A stretch of 64,000 bases of DNA from Alkanindiges illinoisensis (GTDB taxonomy: Bacteria > Pseudomonadota > Gammaproteobacteria > Pseudomonadales > Moraxellaceae). The first letter of the stretch is position 1. Every line of letters starts with the position of its first letter. The notes under the pieces are model-generated. The model made no database searches and was not told where the DNA came from. It saw only the letters and a program-made list of their open reading frames with translations. Location: positions 1 through 64,000 of the forward strand of contig NZ_SNTY01000008.1 of assembly GCF_004377485.1 (NCBI RefSeq), given 5' to 3'. Made by a program: the position numbers and the translations under genes. Of the stretch, positions 37,706-51,472 are shown one piece after another.

Positions 37706-38611
37706 ATGGCAAGCTATACCTATCAAACCCTGAAAGTCGAGCGTGATGCTGCTGGTGTGACAGTACTGTCGCTAAATCGGCCAGAACAAATGAATGCCTT
37801 TACCGTGGAAATGGCCAATGAGCTGGTGGATTTTTTTGAAAAAGCCAGTGAGGACGATGATATTCGCGCCATCATTGTGACTGGAGAAGGCCGGGCATTT
37901 TGCGCAGGCATGGATTTGTCCAAGGAAGGCAATGTATTTGGCCTTAACGAAACCCTGCAACCCTCCTTGCAGGACATGCAGGCACGCCGCGATGACGATG
38001 AAATCAAGAATGGCGTGTGTGATACCGGAGGCCGGGTAGTACTGTCGATTTTTGACTGCAAAAAACCGGTGATTGGTGCGATTAACGGTGCAGCAGTTGG
38101 GATTGGTGCCACCATGACACTAGCCATGGATATTCGTCTGGCCAGCGAAAAAGCCAAGATTGGTTTTGTGTTTGGCAAACTGGGCATTGTACCGGAAGCC
38201 TGTTCCAGCTGGTTTTTGCCACGCATTGTGGGTATTCAGCAGGCACTGGAATGGGTGTACAGCGCGGATATTTTTGATGCGCATACAGCGAAAGAAGGCC
38301 GACTGGTTAAGCAGGTGTATCCCGCCGAACAATTGCTGGATGAGGCCAAAAAACTGGCGCACAAGTTTGTTGAAGGGCGTTCGCCGGTAGCACTGGCATT
38401 GGCTCGCCAGATGTTATACCGCAACAGTGCTGCCCCACATCCACTGGTTGCCCATCAAGTGGATTCACTGGCCATGTTCTATACCAGCGTTGGTGATGGC
38501 AAGGAAGGGGTTCAGTCTTTTCTGGAAAAACGTGCGCCGCAATTCAAGCAAAAAGCCTCGCAAATGCCGCCATTTTACCCGTGGTGGTCTGATGTGCAGG
38601 ATACGTTCTGA
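37706..38611 (+). CDS. enoyl-CoA hydratase/isomerase-family protein (crotonase fold)
   Basis: Crotonase-fold enzymes hydrate or isomerise enoyl-CoA thioesters. The 301-aa product, started at ATG 37706, has the oxyanion-hole residues in RAFCAGMDLS (near residue 69) and NGAAVGIGATMTLAMDIRLA, and a likely catalytic Glu in GIVPEACSSW. The C-terminus is longer than the shortest enzymes and ends PFYPWWSDVQDTF. The exact substrate is unknown; fatty-acid or alicyclic degradation fits the neighbourhood. GGAG lies ten bases before the ATG. A terminator follows at 38629-38661. Confidence 0.9.
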   Translation: MASYTYQTLKVERDAAGVTVLSLNRPEQMNAFTVEMANELVDFFEKASEDDDIRAIIVTGEGRAFCAGMDLSKEGNVFGLNETLQPSLQDMQARRDDDEIKNGVCDTGGRVVLSIFDCKKPVIGAINGAAVGIGATMTLAMDIRLASEKAKIGFVFGKLGIVPEACSSWFLPRIVGIQQALEWVYSADIFDAHTAKEGRLVKQVYPAEQLLDEAKKLAHKFVEGRSPVALALARQMLYRNSAAPHPLVAHQVDSLAMFYTSVGDGKEGVQSFLEKRAPQFKQKASQMPPFYPWWSDVQDTF

Positions 38612-38628
38612 TTCAATCTAGAAAAACA

Positions 38629-38661
38629 AAACCCGCAGTCCGAATTCAGGCTGCGGGTTTT
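38629..38661. terminator. terminator between the hydratase gene and the GAF kinase gene
   Basis: AAACCCGCAG pairs with CTGCGGGTTT. It lies between convergent genes and can act on both strands. Confidence 0.75.
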
Positions 38662-38690
38662 GTTTGATGTTTGGGTGGTGAAGGACAGTG

Positions 38691-39944
38691 TTAAGTGAGG
38701 CTTGCAGTTGCTTCGGGCAAAACCCTTGTACTAAGAGGAATGGTAAAGCTAAATGTTGAGCCATGTCCGACACGGGATTTTACGTCAAGTGTGCCTTGAT
38801 GGTGTTGCAGAAATTGCTGACATAGCAGCAAACCCAGGCCAGTCCCTTTTTCCCCCTGAGTACCACGGGTACTCTGGTTGTGATCACCATTAAACAGGCG
38901 CTGCACCTGTTCTGGCGGCATGCCCATGCCATTATCTTCCACTGAAACCATAACCTTGTCATGATGAACTGTATGATAAATCCGGATCTTGCCATATTCA
39001 GGAGTAAATTTGATGGCATTGCCCACCAGATTATGAATGAGCGAGTTCAGCATGTGGCGGTCGCCATCCACCCAGATTTCCGGCGCTAGCTGTAACTCAA
39101 TATGAATATTTTTCTGGGCAGCAGTAAATTGCAGGCCTGCGACTGTTGCCTCAACCAGACTAGCCAGTTGTAGCGGTTTGGGCTGATACGGCATTGCACC
39201 ATTTTCCAGTCTGGCCCATTCCAGCAGGTTTTCCAGGAACTTATAGGTAGCATGTGAGGATTCGTTCAAATAGCTGGCAATTTCACGTCTGGTGTTGTCC
39301 GCCAGTTCATCATAATCAGTGTCCAGGACATCGGAAAAGCCCAGAATGCCATGAAAAGCTGCTTTGAGGTCATGGGCAATAATGGCAAAAAACTTGTCTT
39401 TGTTCTTGTTGATTTGCTGCATTCTCACCACAGAGCGATGCAGATTCATATGTGCCACCACCTGATTGGCCAATACCTTTAATGTTTGTATCTGCAAAGG
39501 TGTCATGCTTTTGGGCTGGTCATCAATGGCGCAAATTACACCCAGTGGCAGGCCATCTTCTGTTAATAAGGGCGCACCGGCATAAAAGCGCACATGCGTG
39601 CTGGGGCAGGTCACCAGTGGATTCTGGTTAAAACGCTCATCCAGGCTGGCGTCTTCGACAATCATCACATCATCATGCAAAATGGCATGGCTGCAAAATG
39701 AGCCATCACGCGGACCAGACTCGGCAGCATAATTATAGCGCGACTTAAACCACAGCAAATCTTCACCCACCAGTGACAGCAGCGCTGAACTTGAGCCACA
39801 AATCTGCGCAACCAGGCTGACAATTTCATCAAATTGCGCTTCAGGCTGGGTGCCAAACAACTCATAGGCAGCCAGTGCTTCCAGACGTTGTTTTTCCTGC
39901 GGGTGTAAAGGTGCAATGCTGAGATCAGAATCTGGCGGCATCAT
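38691..39944 (-). CDS. GAF-domain sensor histidine kinase
   Basis: The 417-aa protein has an N-terminal GAF domain (residues about 30-170) with DGSFCSHAIL and RFYAGAPLLTEDGLPLGVICAID, then a HisKA domain with H191 in FFAIIAHDLKAAFHGILGFSD, and an ATPase domain with NLVGNAIKFTPEYG, DNGMGMPPEQ and GTGLGLLLCQQFL. It has no membrane helix, so it senses cytoplasmic signals. No response regulator or receiver domain adjoins, so its partner is elsewhere. It is convergent with the crotonase gene and divergent from tig. Confidence 0.92.
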   Translation of the reverse strand: MMPPDSDLSIAPLHPQEKQRLEALAAYELFGTQPEAQFDEIVSLVAQICGSSSALLSLVGEDLLWFKSRYNYAAESGPRDGSFCSHAILHDDVMIVEDASLDERFNQNPLVTCPSTHVRFYAGAPLLTEDGLPLGVICAIDDQPKSMTPLQIQTLKVLANQVVAHMNLHRSVVRMQQINKNKDKFFAIIAHDLKAAFHGILGFSDVLDTDYDELADNTRREIASYLNESSHATYKFLENLLEWARLENGAMPYQPKPLQLASLVEATVAGLQFTAAQKNIHIELQLAPEIWVDGDRHMLNSLIHNLVGNAIKFTPEYGKIRIYHTVHHDKVMVSVEDNGMGMPPEQVQRLFNGDHNQSTRGTQGEKGTGLGLLLCQQFLQHHQGTLDVKSRVGHGSTFSFTIPLSTRVLPEATASLT

Positions 39945-40293
39945 GAACGATTCAACTCGAGATGTTCCAAGGGTAAATTCAATAGATAATAGACGACTGA
40001 TTTTTTCAAATTTTTCAGCAAAATACTACTATTAAAAGATGGCGCAAAAACTAACATAGCCTGTTATGGCACAATATAGTGAAAATGTATAATTTGCTAT
40101 AAATGCAAGCCTAAGTATTTCATGGCAAGAGATTTTTTGCACCTGAATCTGCGAACTGACGATGTAGGCAACAAGGCAAAGACCACATAAAAAAGCCAGC
40201 CAGCTTATGATTTTAAATCACCGCTCAAACGACAGCTTAAATCACCTTAAAATGCTGCTTTTTGTGCTAAACCCGTCTAAAAATCAGCAAAAA

Positions 40294-40337
40294 CTGCACA
40301 TTTTCTGAAAATGCTCGACATTGTGCAGCTTTTTTTT
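40294..40337 (+). terminator. terminator-like hairpin ahead of tig promoter
   Basis: CTGCACA (40294-40300) pairs with TGTGCAG (40322-40328), with an inner ATTTT/AAAAT pair, and eight T follow. No annotated gene ends here on the plus strand. Confidence 0.55.
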
Positions 40338-40364
40338 GTATAAGATCGCAGCTTGGCTTATACT
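40336..40364 (+). promoter_or_regulatory. candidate sigma-70 promoter of tig
   Basis: TTGTAT (40336-40341), 17 bases, TATACT (40359-40364). Spacing is ideal and it lies 53 bases before the tig start codon. Confidence 0.6.
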
Positions 40365-40416
40365 AGCCGCCTTTAAAATTTTAGCTCAACCTTATACATA
40401 TATCATCGAGGAAGCC

Positions 40417-41748
40417 ATGATCGTTAAGACTGAAACGGTTTCGGGCGTTGCCCGTCGTCTAAATGTTACTGTTCCAACCAGCCGCATTGACGAACAATTT
40501 GAAGCTCGCCTGAAACGTGCAGCAAAAAACGTAAAAATCAATGGTTTCCGTCCAGGCAAAGTACCCATGTCAAAAATCCGTGCGGATTTTGGGCCTGGTA
40601 TCCGTCAGGAAGTGATCAACGACATTATCCGTGACAGCGTGTTTGAAGCCATCCAGCAGGAAAAAATCAATGCTGTGGGCATGCCGAACATTGAAAAAGT
40701 AGACCTGAACAAAGAAGGTCTGGTGTATGAAGCCACTGTTGAAGTGTATCCTGAAGTGACTGTTAAGGGTCTGGAAGATCTGTCCATTGACCGCAAAACC
40801 ACTGAAGTGTCTGATGAAGACGTAGACACCATGATCGAAAACCTGCGCAAGCAGCGTCAGACCTGGGCAGTGACCAAGGGCATGGCCAAAAAAGACATGC
40901 AGGCGACCTTTGATTTTGAAGGCACCATCGACGGTGAAAAATTTGACGGTGGCAGCGCGCAGGACTTTAAACTGGTGCTGGGTTCTGGCCGCATGATTCC
41001 CGGCTTTGAAGATGGCATCGTTGGCATGAAAGCCGGTGAAGAAAAAGTGATTGATGTCACCTTCCCGGAAGACTATCAGGCAGAAAACCTGCGTGGTAAA
41101 GCGGCCCAGTTCAAAATCACCTTGAAACAAGTTGAAAAGCCAAAGTTACCTGAAATTGACGCCGAGTTTTTAAACCTGTTTGGCGTGAGCGAAGAAGAAG
41201 GCGTTGACAAGCTGAAAGCAGATGTTCGCAAGAACATGGAACGTGAAGTAAAAAACAGCCTGCGTCAGCAACTGAAACAAGCCGCTTTTAATGCCGTGCT
41301 GGAAAACAACGACGTTGAAGTGCCAGGTGCAATGGTTACCGAAGAAATCGGTCGTCAGCGTCAGCAAATGCTGCAACAGTTTGCCCAGCAGTTTGGTGGT
41401 GCGCAAAACTTTGACCAAAGCATGCTGCCGGATGAGCTGTTCCGCGAGCAGGCTGAGCGTTCAGTGAAACTGGGTGTATTGATTGGCAAGGTATTGGAAG
41501 ATGCCAAGCTGACCGTTGACCAGGAACGTGTAAAAGCGTTTATTGAAGAAACTGCCCAGTCTTATGAAGACCCAACTGAAGTGATTGAATACTTCAATTC
41601 TGACAAGCAGCAACGTGCCCAGATTGAAGCGGTGGTTCTAGAAGATCAGGTGGTTGATCATATTCTGGCCACTGCCAAAGTGACTGACCAGACTATTAGT
41701 TATCAGGATCTGATCAAGGAACAACAGGCCCAGCGCGCTGGCCGCTAA
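40417..41748 (+). CDS. tig: trigger factor
   Basis: Trigger factor is the ribosome-bound chaperone and peptidyl-prolyl isomerase. The start at ATG 40417 (GAGGA upstream) gives 443 aa, normal for the family; an earlier in-frame start would add an unrelated extension. Features are the ribosome-docking motif in [13 protein letters not shown] (residues about 36-48), the FKBP domain (about 160-245, with [20 protein letters not shown]) and the C-terminal helical chaperone arms. It begins the tig-clpP-clpX cluster with terminators between tig and clpP and after clpX. Confidence 0.96.
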   Translation: MIVKTETVSGVARRLNVTVPTSRIDEQFEARLKRAAKNVKINGFRPGKVPMSKIRADFGPGIRQEVINDIIRDSVFEAIQQEKINAVGMPNIEKVDLNKEGLVYEATVEVYPEVTVKGLEDLSIDRKTTEVSDEDVDTMIENLRKQRQTWAVTKGMAKKDMQATFDFEGTIDGEKFDGGSAQDFKLVLGSGRMIPGFEDGIVGMKAGEEKVIDVTFPEDYQAENLRGKAAQFKITLKQVEKPKLPEIDAEFLNLFGVSEEEGVDKLKADVRKNMEREVKNSLRQQLKQAAFNAVLENNDVEVPGAMVTEEIGRQRQQMLQQFAQQFGGAQNFDQSMLPDELFREQAERSVKLGVLIGKVLEDAKLTVDQERVKAFIEETAQSYEDPTEVIEYFNSDKQQRAQIEAVVLEDQVVDHILATAKVTDQTISYQDLIKEQQAQRAGR

Positions 41749-41780
41749 TTTTGGCAAGTTAAGTTCCTGAAAGTAGCAGG

Positions 41781-41804
41781 AAAGGCGCTTAAAGCGCCTT
41801 TTTT
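41781..41804 (+). terminator. terminator between tig and clpP
   Basis: AAAGGCGCTT and AAAGCGCCTTTTTT form a short perfect stem with a T-run. Confidence 0.85.
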
Positions 41805-41955
41805 GTTGCCCCTGACGTGATGCAGACAGAGGGATTAAAGGGCGAAGGTTGTACTGTTATTTTTCACAATGCAACAGCACAACCCCTTTGCAATTTTGGC
41901 TATTATCCGCCATAGTGTGACTATAGTTAAAATCAGCTTTATCAGGAAAAACAAC

Positions 41956-42597
41956 GTGTCATTTGATTTTGAAACTGCAAATACTGCAACTGTAAGCTCA
42001 GCATCTATAAATAGCGCGCTCGTTCCCATGGTGGTTGAACAGTCTTCACGGGGTGAGCGTTCTTTTGATATCTATTCGCGTCTGCTGCGTGAACGTATCA
42101 TTTTCCTGTCCGGTGAAGTTGAAGACCACATGGCAAACCTGATTGTGGCTCAGCTCTTGTTTTTGGAAGCCGAGAACCCAGATAAGGACATACACCTGTA
42201 CATCAATTCACCCGGTGGTTCAGTGACTGCCGGTATGGCTATTTATGATGTGATGCAGTTTATCAAGCCGGATGTATCCACCACGTGTCTGGGACAGGCG
42301 GCCAGTATGGGCGCTTTCCTGTTGAATGCCGGCGCACCGGGCAAGCGTTATGCACTAGCGAATTCACGTATCATGATTCACCAGCCATTGGGTGGTTTCC
42401 GTGGTCAGGCGTCTGATATTGAAATTCACGCTCGTGAAATCCTGCAAATCAAGGAAAAGCTGAACCGCCTGATGGCACAGCACAGTGGTCAGGACTATGA
42501 GCGCATTGCACGCGATACCGACCGTGATAACTTTTTAAATGCTGAAGCGGCACGTGAATACGGCCTGGTTGATGCAGTACTGTCCAAGCGTCCTTAA
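41956..42597 (+). CDS. clpP: ATP-dependent Clp protease proteolytic subunit
   Basis: ClpP forms the double-ring serine protease that works with ClpX or ClpA. I choose GTG 41956: AGGA lies eight bases upstream and the 213-aa protein [10 protein letters not shown]... fits the family, while the ATG at 41869 would add an unrelated stretch. The catalytic triad is S117 ([10 protein letters not shown]), H142 (IMIHQPLGG) and D191 (RDTDRDNF). It is followed by clpX after 45 bases, the usual pair. Confidence 0.95.
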   Translation: MSFDFETANTATVSSASINSALVPMVVEQSSRGERSFDIYSRLLRERIIFLSGEVEDHMANLIVAQLLFLEAENPDKDIHLYINSPGGSVTAGMAIYDVMQFIKPDVSTTCLGQAASMGAFLLNAGAPGKRYALANSRIMIHQPLGGFRGQASDIEIHAREILQIKEKLNRLMAQHSGQDYERIARDTDRDNFLNAEAAREYGLVDAVLSKRP

Positions 42598-42642
42598 GCC
42601 TCAGGGTTTAAATGTTTGGTAAATTAACCTATTGGAGTTCTC

Positions 42643-43971
42643 ATGTCCGATTTACCCAAAGGACAAAAAACCTGTTCGTTTTGTGGCAAGCGTCAAGCTG
42701 AAGTCAGCAAGCTGATTGCTGGAGAAAATGCGTTTATCTGTAATGAGTGCATTGAAGTCTGTACTGATCTGGTGCAAACCAGCCAGCAGGTCGAATCTGG
42801 TGATTGGGCCAAGCGGCCATTGCCAAAGCCTGCTGAAATCCGTGCTTCGCTGGATCAGTATGTGATTGGTCAGGACACTGCCAAAAAGACCTTGTCAGTG
42901 GCAGTGTACAATCACTATAAGCGTTTAAAGGCCAGCCAGAATCTGTCTGCGCAGCAAGGCGTTAAAGACGCCATGGTGGAGCTATCCAAAAGCAATATTT
43001 TGCTGATTGGCCCCACAGGCTCTGGTAAAACCCTGCTGGCGCAAACGCTGGCACGCTTGCTGGATGTACCATTTGCCATGGCAGATGCCACCACACTAAC
43101 CGAAGCAGGTTATGTGGGTGAAGATGTTGAAAACATTGTGCAGAAACTGCTGCAAAAATCGGATTATGACATCGAAAAAGCGCAGATGGGCATCATCTAT
43201 ATTGATGAGATCGACAAGATTACCCGCAAGAGCGACAATCCATCCATTACCCGTGACGTATCGGGTGAAGGGGTTCAGCAAGCCCTGTTGAAAATGATCG
43301 AAGGCACCGTGGCTTCCATTCCGCCGCAGGGTGGCCGTAAGCATCCGCAACAGGAATTTGTGCAGGTTGATACCAGCAATATCCTGTTCATTTGTGGTGG
43401 TGCATTTGCCGGCCTTGAAAAGCTGGTGAAGCAGCGGCATGAAAAAGGCGGTATTGGCTTTAGTGCTGAAGTGCGCAGAAAAGACGAGTCCAAGAAGCTG
43501 GGTCAGTTGTTCCGTGAAGTAGAGCCGGAAGACCTGATCAAATATGGCCTGATTCCAGAATTTATTGGTCGCTTGCCGGTGGTTGCCTCATTAGAGGAAC
43601 TGGACGAAGAAGCACTAATGCAGATTCTGACTGAACCAAAAAATGCCCTAACCCGCCAGTATCAATATTTGTTTGAAATGGAAAACGTGGACTTGGTGTT
43701 TGAAGATGCGGCATTGCGTGCCGTGGCTAAAAAAGCGCTGGATCGCAACACCGGAGCGCGCGGCTTGCGTTCGATTCTGGAAAATGTTTTGCTGGATACC
43801 ATGTATGAGCTGCCATCAGCGGATCATATCGGTACGGTACGCATTACTGAAGCCGTGATCAATGATGGTGCTAAACCAATCCTTGAGCCAGAGCGTTTAC
43901 CAGTGTCACCAAAGTCGGATCATACCTATTCGGCTGAACATTTAACGCTGGTAGATTCACGTAGCGCCTAA
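42643..43971 (+). CDS. clpX: ATP-dependent Clp protease ATP-binding subunit ClpX
   Basis: ClpX unfolds tagged proteins and feeds them to ClpP. The 442-aa protein has the N-terminal zinc-binding domain with cysteines C11, C14, C33 and C36, Walker A GPTGSGKT (residues 123-130), Walker [11 protein letters not shown], the pore motif GYVGED, and the sensor-2 region [10 protein letters not shown]. Length and motifs are standard. GGAG lies six bases before the ATG. A terminator follows at 44009-44036. Confidence 0.97.
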   Translation: MSDLPKGQKTCSFCGKRQAEVSKLIAGENAFICNECIEVCTDLVQTSQQVESGDWAKRPLPKPAEIRASLDQYVIGQDTAKKTLSVAVYNHYKRLKASQNLSAQQGVKDAMVELSKSNILLIGPTGSGKTLLAQTLARLLDVPFAMADATTLTEAGYVGEDVENIVQKLLQKSDYDIEKAQMGIIYIDEIDKITRKSDNPSITRDVSGEGVQQALLKMIEGTVASIPPQGGRKHPQQEFVQVDTSNILFICGGAFAGLEKLVKQRHEKGGIGFSAEVRRKDESKKLGQLFREVEPEDLIKYGLIPEFIGRLPVVASLEELDEEALMQILTEPKNALTRQYQYLFEMENVDLVFEDAALRAVAKKALDRNTGARGLRSILENVLLDTMYELPSADHIGTVRITEAVINDGAKPILEPERLPVSPKSDHTYSAEHLTLVDSRSA

Positions 43972-44008
43972 TGACTAAGCTGCTTTAGGGGTGTTAAACG
44001 TCCCTTAT

Positions 44009-44036
44009 AAAAAGCGTCTCAACTCGAGGCGCTTTT
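44009..44036 (+). terminator. terminator after clpX
   Basis: AAAAAGCG.CTC and GAG.CGCTTTTT pair with one mismatch and end in TTTTT. Confidence 0.8.
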
Positions 44037-44180
44037 TGATGATGTTTGCTTTATTTATAGCGCCTGGATATTTTTCAGTTAAGCCAGCACGCCTGCTATT
44101 ATTGACCAGCATGACATGAAGACAGACTGGAAATCAATCCATGCAAATCGAGCACCACGCCACGATACAGCTTTAAAATT

Positions 44181-44203
44181 GGCTAGTTCCACAGGAGCTA
44201 GCC
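44181..44203 (-). terminator. hairpin overlapping the stop codon of the amidotransferase gene
   Basis: GGCTAG (44181-44186) pairs with CTAGCC (44198-44203). The stop codon of the leftward gene lies in this stem, and the minus strand then reads AATTTTAAAG. Confidence 0.55.
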
Positions 44204-45004
44204 TGCATTCACCAATCGTTGGATGGTGGTATGGGCTGTTTGCTGGACTCTACCATCCTGAAACCAGATCAGCTCACCCGGCTGATACTTATGCCACACT
44301 TCATTATCCGTGAGCGGAGCAGTTGCAACCACGGCCACCCGGTCTTCCGGCTTGGTCACCTGACTAAAATCAATTTCAATATCAACGTCCACCAGATGCG
44401 CCTGCTGGAATGGCCATTCGCGCACAATCCAGTGCAGGTTGGTGGTGGCGTAGCTAAACAGCGCCTGACCATTGGACAGGATAAAATTGAACGTGCCGTA
44501 TTCTGCAATTTTGGGTGAAACCTCAGCCAGAAAGTCAAAAATCTGCTGGAGAGAAGGCTCATCCTTGCCAAAACGGTAGCGCAGCTCCTGCAAAATGTAG
44601 CAGTAAGCGCGCTCGCTATCGGTAGTGCCAACTGGCATAAACTGCCCGCATAACTGGGGCCAGTAGTCTTTCAGGTCGCCATTATGGGCAAAAATCCAGT
44701 GTCGACCCCACAGCTCGCGCATAAATGGATGGTTGTTTTCCAGTTCAATCTTGCCCTGAGTGGCCTTGCGGATATGGGCAATCACATTGCGCGACTTAAT
44801 GGGATAATTACGGATAAAATCTGCCAGTGGTGAGTGCACGGCAGACTGGCAATCAATAAACAGGCGGCAACCTTTTTGTTCAAAAAAGGCAATACCAAAG
44901 CCATCAGCATGGTCGGAAGTTACGCCGGCACGCTGGCTAAAACCTTTAAAGGAGAAATTAATATCAGTTGGCGTGGCACAGTTCATGCCCAGTAACTCGC
45001 ACAT
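44198..45004 (-). CDS. class II glutamine amidotransferase (YafJ-like)
   Basis: The family has an N-terminal nucleophile fold that hydrolyses glutamine. The 268-aa protein starts MCELLGMNCATPTDINFSF, with Cys2 as the catalytic nucleophile after Met removal, and shows the typical DGFGIAFFE, HIRKATQGKIELENNHPF and WIFAHNGDL blocks. The overall order resembles E. coli YafJ, whose substrate is unknown. It is a single gene; argB lies downstream of nothing shared. A hairpin at 44181-44203 overlaps its stop codon. Confidence 0.88.
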   Translation of the reverse strand: MCELLGMNCATPTDINFSFKGFSQRAGVTSDHADGFGIAFFEQKGCRLFIDCQSAVHSPLADFIRNYPIKSRNVIAHIRKATQGKIELENNHPFMRELWGRHWIFAHNGDLKDYWPQLCGQFMPVGTTDSERAYCYILQELRYRFGKDEPSLQQIFDFLAEVSPKIAEYGTFNFILSNGQALFSYATTNLHWIVREWPFQQAHLVDVDIEIDFSQVTKPEDRVAVVATAPLTDNEVWHKYQPGELIWFQDGRVQQTAHTTIQRLVNAG

Positions 45005-45202
45005 ACAATGACCACATTTAAGTAAACAAACAAATAATGACCAGATTCAGCAGGCGTAGAGCCTAGGACATTTTGATCTAGGGATATTGTGCATAAGCTG
45101 CATGCAGACTGCAAATCATCATTTGCATTACTTTGATAAAAATAATGTGCAAAAGCATGATGGCAATTGAAAACAATGGATAAAAATAGAAACCTATAAA
45201 AA

Positions 45203-45229
45203 TGCCCACTGCTTAAAAAGCAATGGGCA
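45203..45229 (-). terminator. terminator after argB
   Basis: TGCCCACTGCTT pairs with AAGCAATGGGCA with one mismatch around a short A loop. The minus strand ends in ATTTTTATAG. Confidence 0.75.
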
Positions 45230-45262
45230 ATAAAATAATGACTTCAATAAAAAGAAAAGAAG

Positions 45263-48719
<3,457 letters not shown>

Positions 48720-48844
48720 GACACACTTCCTTGATCGTTCTTGACCTTATAGGGTGATTAATGGCTGTACTTCACCAGCAAAGCCGCCCTGACAAGGCCG
48801 GATTAAGATTTGAATGGTTTTAACAGACTCACGTCACGAGTATT

Positions 48845-49297
48845 TTATGCAGTACCCGTATGACCAAAACCACCGCTGCCACGTTCAGTTTGCTCAAAGT
48901 CATTTACAACTTCAAGTTGAGTTTGTATCACGGGAACCAGCACATATTGTGCCATTCGTTCACCCGGCGCCAAAGTAAAGGCAGCTGTGCCACGATTCCA
49001 CACTGAAACCATCAGTTCGCCCTGATAGTCAGAGTCAATCAGCCCTACCAGATTGCCTAGGACAATGCCATGCTTATGCCCAAGTCCAGAGCGCGGTAAA
49101 ATCAGGCCAGCGTAGTGCGGATCGGCAATGTAAATGGCCATGCCGGTTTTGACCAGCACGGTATCACCGGGATTGAGCACAATGTCTTCATCAATGCAGG
49201 CACGTAAATCAAGGCCTGCAGAGCCTGGGGTCGCATGCGTAGGTAGGGGCCAGGTGGTGCCAATCCGTGAGTCCAGAATTTTAACTTGAAGTTTCAT
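48845..49297 (-). CDS. dut: dUTP diphosphatase
   Basis: Dut hydrolyses dUTP to dUMP, preventing uracil in DNA and supplying dTMP synthesis. The 150-aa protein has the five trimeric dUTPase motifs: [45 protein letters not shown] and the C-terminal [10 protein letters not shown] arm. Length and sequence are standard. It precedes algC and argB on the same strand, the gene order also seen in Pseudomonas relatives. Confidence 0.96.
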   Translation of the reverse strand: MKLQVKILDSRIGTTWPLPTHATPGSAGLDLRACIDEDIVLNPGDTVLVKTGMAIYIADPHYAGLILPRSGLGHKHGIVLGNLVGLIDSDYQGELMVSVWNRGTAAFTLAPGERMAQYVLVPVIQTQLEVVNDFEQTERGSGGFGHTGTA

Positions 49298-49426
49298 GCC
49301 ATGAAGTTCCTATGAGGATTAGCCTCAATCATTAAGTACACTAATCGCTTAAAAAGCAGGCAAGTGAGTCGAATTGTAAAATTATAAGCGCCAAGTGTCG
49401 AAACACCTAGCGCAAGTTACTGATAT

Positions 49427-51472
49427 CTATTTCATTAATGCTTTTAAATTGGCCAGGTAGGCAGCAGCCTGCGCTTTTGGGTCAACATTAGACAGTTTTT
49501 GTTTCTTTTTGCCAGACCATTCCAGTTCTTCCTCTGGCAGTTCATCCAGAAAACGGCTGGGAGTGGTTTGCCGCATTTGTCCACCAGCCTTGCGCTGTTC
49601 AGCCAGCGTGAGGGTTAAACCTTGCCGTGCCCGGGTAATCCCCACATACATCAGGCGGCGCTCTTCCTCAATGGAATCTCCCGCAATGGAGTTGCGGTGT
49701 GGCAGCAGTTCCTCTTCCAGCCCCATAATGTACACATAGGGAAATTCCAAGCCTTTGGCCGCATGCAGGGTCATCAGGTTCACCTTGTCGGTGTCGTCTT
49801 CTTCCTGTTGCTGTTCCAGCAGATCCAGCAGAACCAGCTTGCGGATCACGCTTTCAATGTTGCGTTCATCCACGTCATCGGCACGGGTAATCAGGCTCTG
49901 GATACTGCTGTACAGGGTTTCAATATTGTCCAGCTTGTTCTTTTCTGCGGCTGGTGTTGCTGCCTGCTCACGCACAAAATCAATATAGCCCGTTTCATTA
50001 ATCATCTGGCGTACCACAGGCACCGGATCATCATTGTCATGCAGGCGGCGGGTATAATCTTCAATAAAACCGGCAAACTCGTGCAGTTGTGAGGCGGCCT
50101 TTTTAGCAAACACCATGCTCAGGCGCTGGTCTGCCGAGGCACCTAATAGCGACAAGTGATTATCCTGCGCAAACAGGCCCAGTTTTTCCAGCGTGGCTGG
50201 GCCAATGGCACGTTTGGGTGTGTTGATGATTCTTAAAAATGCACTGTCGTCTTCAGGATTAATAATCAGGCGCAGGTAACTCATCACATCCTTGATTTCC
50301 GCGCGGGCGAAGAACGATGTACCACCGGAGAGCTTATACGGAATCTGCATCTGGCGTAGCTGGGCTTCTAGCACCCGTGCCTGAAAATTGCCCCGGTACA
50401 GTACGGCATAATCTTTCCATGATTTGCCATTCATCAGCTTGTGGTTCATCAGGTCATGTGCCACGCGCTCGGCTTCATCATCGTCATTGCGGCAGGTAAT
50501 CACCCGGATGGCTTCACCATGGCCTTTGTCGCTCCACAGTTGTTTTTCAAACAAATGCGGATTATTGGTAATCACCGAGTTGGCAGCTTTAAGGATGCGG
50601 CTGGTTGAACGGTAATTTTGTTCCAGCTTGATAACTTTCAGGCTGGGGAAATCTTCTGCCAGCAATGCCATGTTTTCGGGTTTGGCACCACGCCACGCAT
50701 AAATAGACTGGTCATCATCACCTACAGCAGTAAAGCGGCCCATCACGCCAACCAGAAGTTTGACCAGCATGTACTGCGCGGTGTTGGTATCCTGATATTC
50801 ATCCACCAACAGATAGCGCACGCGGTTTTGCCATTTGTCGCGGATTTCGGCATTTTCCTGTAGCAAGCGGGTGGGCAGGGCAATCAGGTCATCAAAATCG
50901 ACTGCATTGTAGGCCCGGATATTGCGCTCATACAGCTCGTACAGGTGCGCCAGATGCACATCTTCTGGCGTCTCAGCGGTGCTCATGGCCTGCGCAGGCA
51001 GTAACAGGTCGTTTTTCCAGTCAGAAATCCGGCGCATGGCCTTGCCAATCAACTCTTTACTATCGGCACCCGCCAGATTGTCCTTGTGCATTAAATCCAT
51101 CAGCAGGCGCTTGCAGTCATCAGCGTCCAGAATGGAAAAATTATTTTTGAGCGGCGTATGCTTGAGCTCAATCCGTAACAAATTCAGGCCAAAATTGTGG
51201 AATGTAGAAACCGTCAAGCCCTTGGATTCTTCACGCGGAATAAGTTTACTTACCCGTTCCTTCATTTCACGTGCGGCCTTGTTGGTAAAGGTCATGGCCG
51301 TAATGCGATGCGCCGGAACACCACAATTTTGAATCAGGTGGGCAATCTTGCGGGTGATTACAGCAGTTTTGCCAGAGCCTGCGCCCGCCAGAACCAATAG
51401 TGGCCCTGACACATAGGTCATGGCTTCCTGCTGACGGGGGTTAAGCTGGCTCAGTTTTGCATTACTGCTCAT
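49427..51472 (-). CDS. rep: ATP-dependent DNA helicase Rep
   Basis: Rep is a superfamily 1A 3'-5' helicase that helps replication forks pass proteins on DNA. The 681-aa sequence has the Q motif (LNPRQQEAM), Walker A LAGAGSGKTAVI (near residue 30), motif II VDEYQDTN, motif III VGDDDQSIYAWRGA, motif IV-VI FLRIINTPKR, NLMTLHAAKGLEFPYV and RRLMYVGITRARQ. The start MSSNAKLSQLNPRQQEAM and length favour Rep over UvrD, which usually has about 720 residues. It lies upstream of dut on the same strand after a short gap. Confidence 0.93.
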   Translation of the reverse strand: MSSNAKLSQLNPRQQEAMTYVSGPLLVLAGAGSGKTAVITRKIAHLIQNCGVPAHRITAMTFTNKAAREMKERVSKLIPREESKGLTVSTFHNFGLNLLRIELKHTPLKNNFSILDADDCKRLLMDLMHKDNLAGADSKELIGKAMRRISDWKNDLLLPAQAMSTAETPEDVHLAHLYELYERNIRAYNAVDFDDLIALPTRLLQENAEIRDKWQNRVRYLLVDEYQDTNTAQYMLVKLLVGVMGRFTAVGDDDQSIYAWRGAKPENMALLAEDFPSLKVIKLEQNYRSTSRILKAANSVITNNPHLFEKQLWSDKGHGEAIRVITCRNDDDEAERVAHDLMNHKLMNGKSWKDYAVLYRGNFQARVLEAQLRQMQIPYKLSGGTSFFARAEIKDVMSYLRLIINPEDDSAFLRIINTPKRAIGPATLEKLGLFAQDNHLSLLGASADQRLSMVFAKKAASQLHEFAGFIEDYTRRLHDNDDPVPVVRQMINETGYIDFVREQAATPAAEKNKLDNIETLYSSIQSLITRADDVDERNIESVIRKLVLLDLLEQQQEEDDTDKVNLMTLHAAKGLEFPYVYIMGLEEELLPHRNSIAGDSIEEERRLMYVGITRARQGLTLTLAEQRKAGGQMRQTTPSRFLDELPEEELEWSGKKKQKLSNVDPKAQAAAYLANLKALMK

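Larger units (their letters stand above)
39945..40416. other. long non-coding region upstream of tig
   Basis: This 472-base region holds a terminator-like hairpin (40294-40337), a candidate tig promoter (40336-40364) and, near 40088-40093, a TATAAT box. An unidentified small RNA between about 40100 and 40337 is possible. No coding frame with a ribosome binding site is seen. Confidence 0.45.

Noticed and set aside
40321-40416. upstream extension of trigger factor
   Set aside because: The extension covers the predicted promoter and reads like non-coding DNA; GAGGA and the family start are at 40417.
44116-44313. 65-codon plus-strand frame overlapping the amidotransferase gene
   Set aside because: It overlaps a well-supported gene and has no family features.
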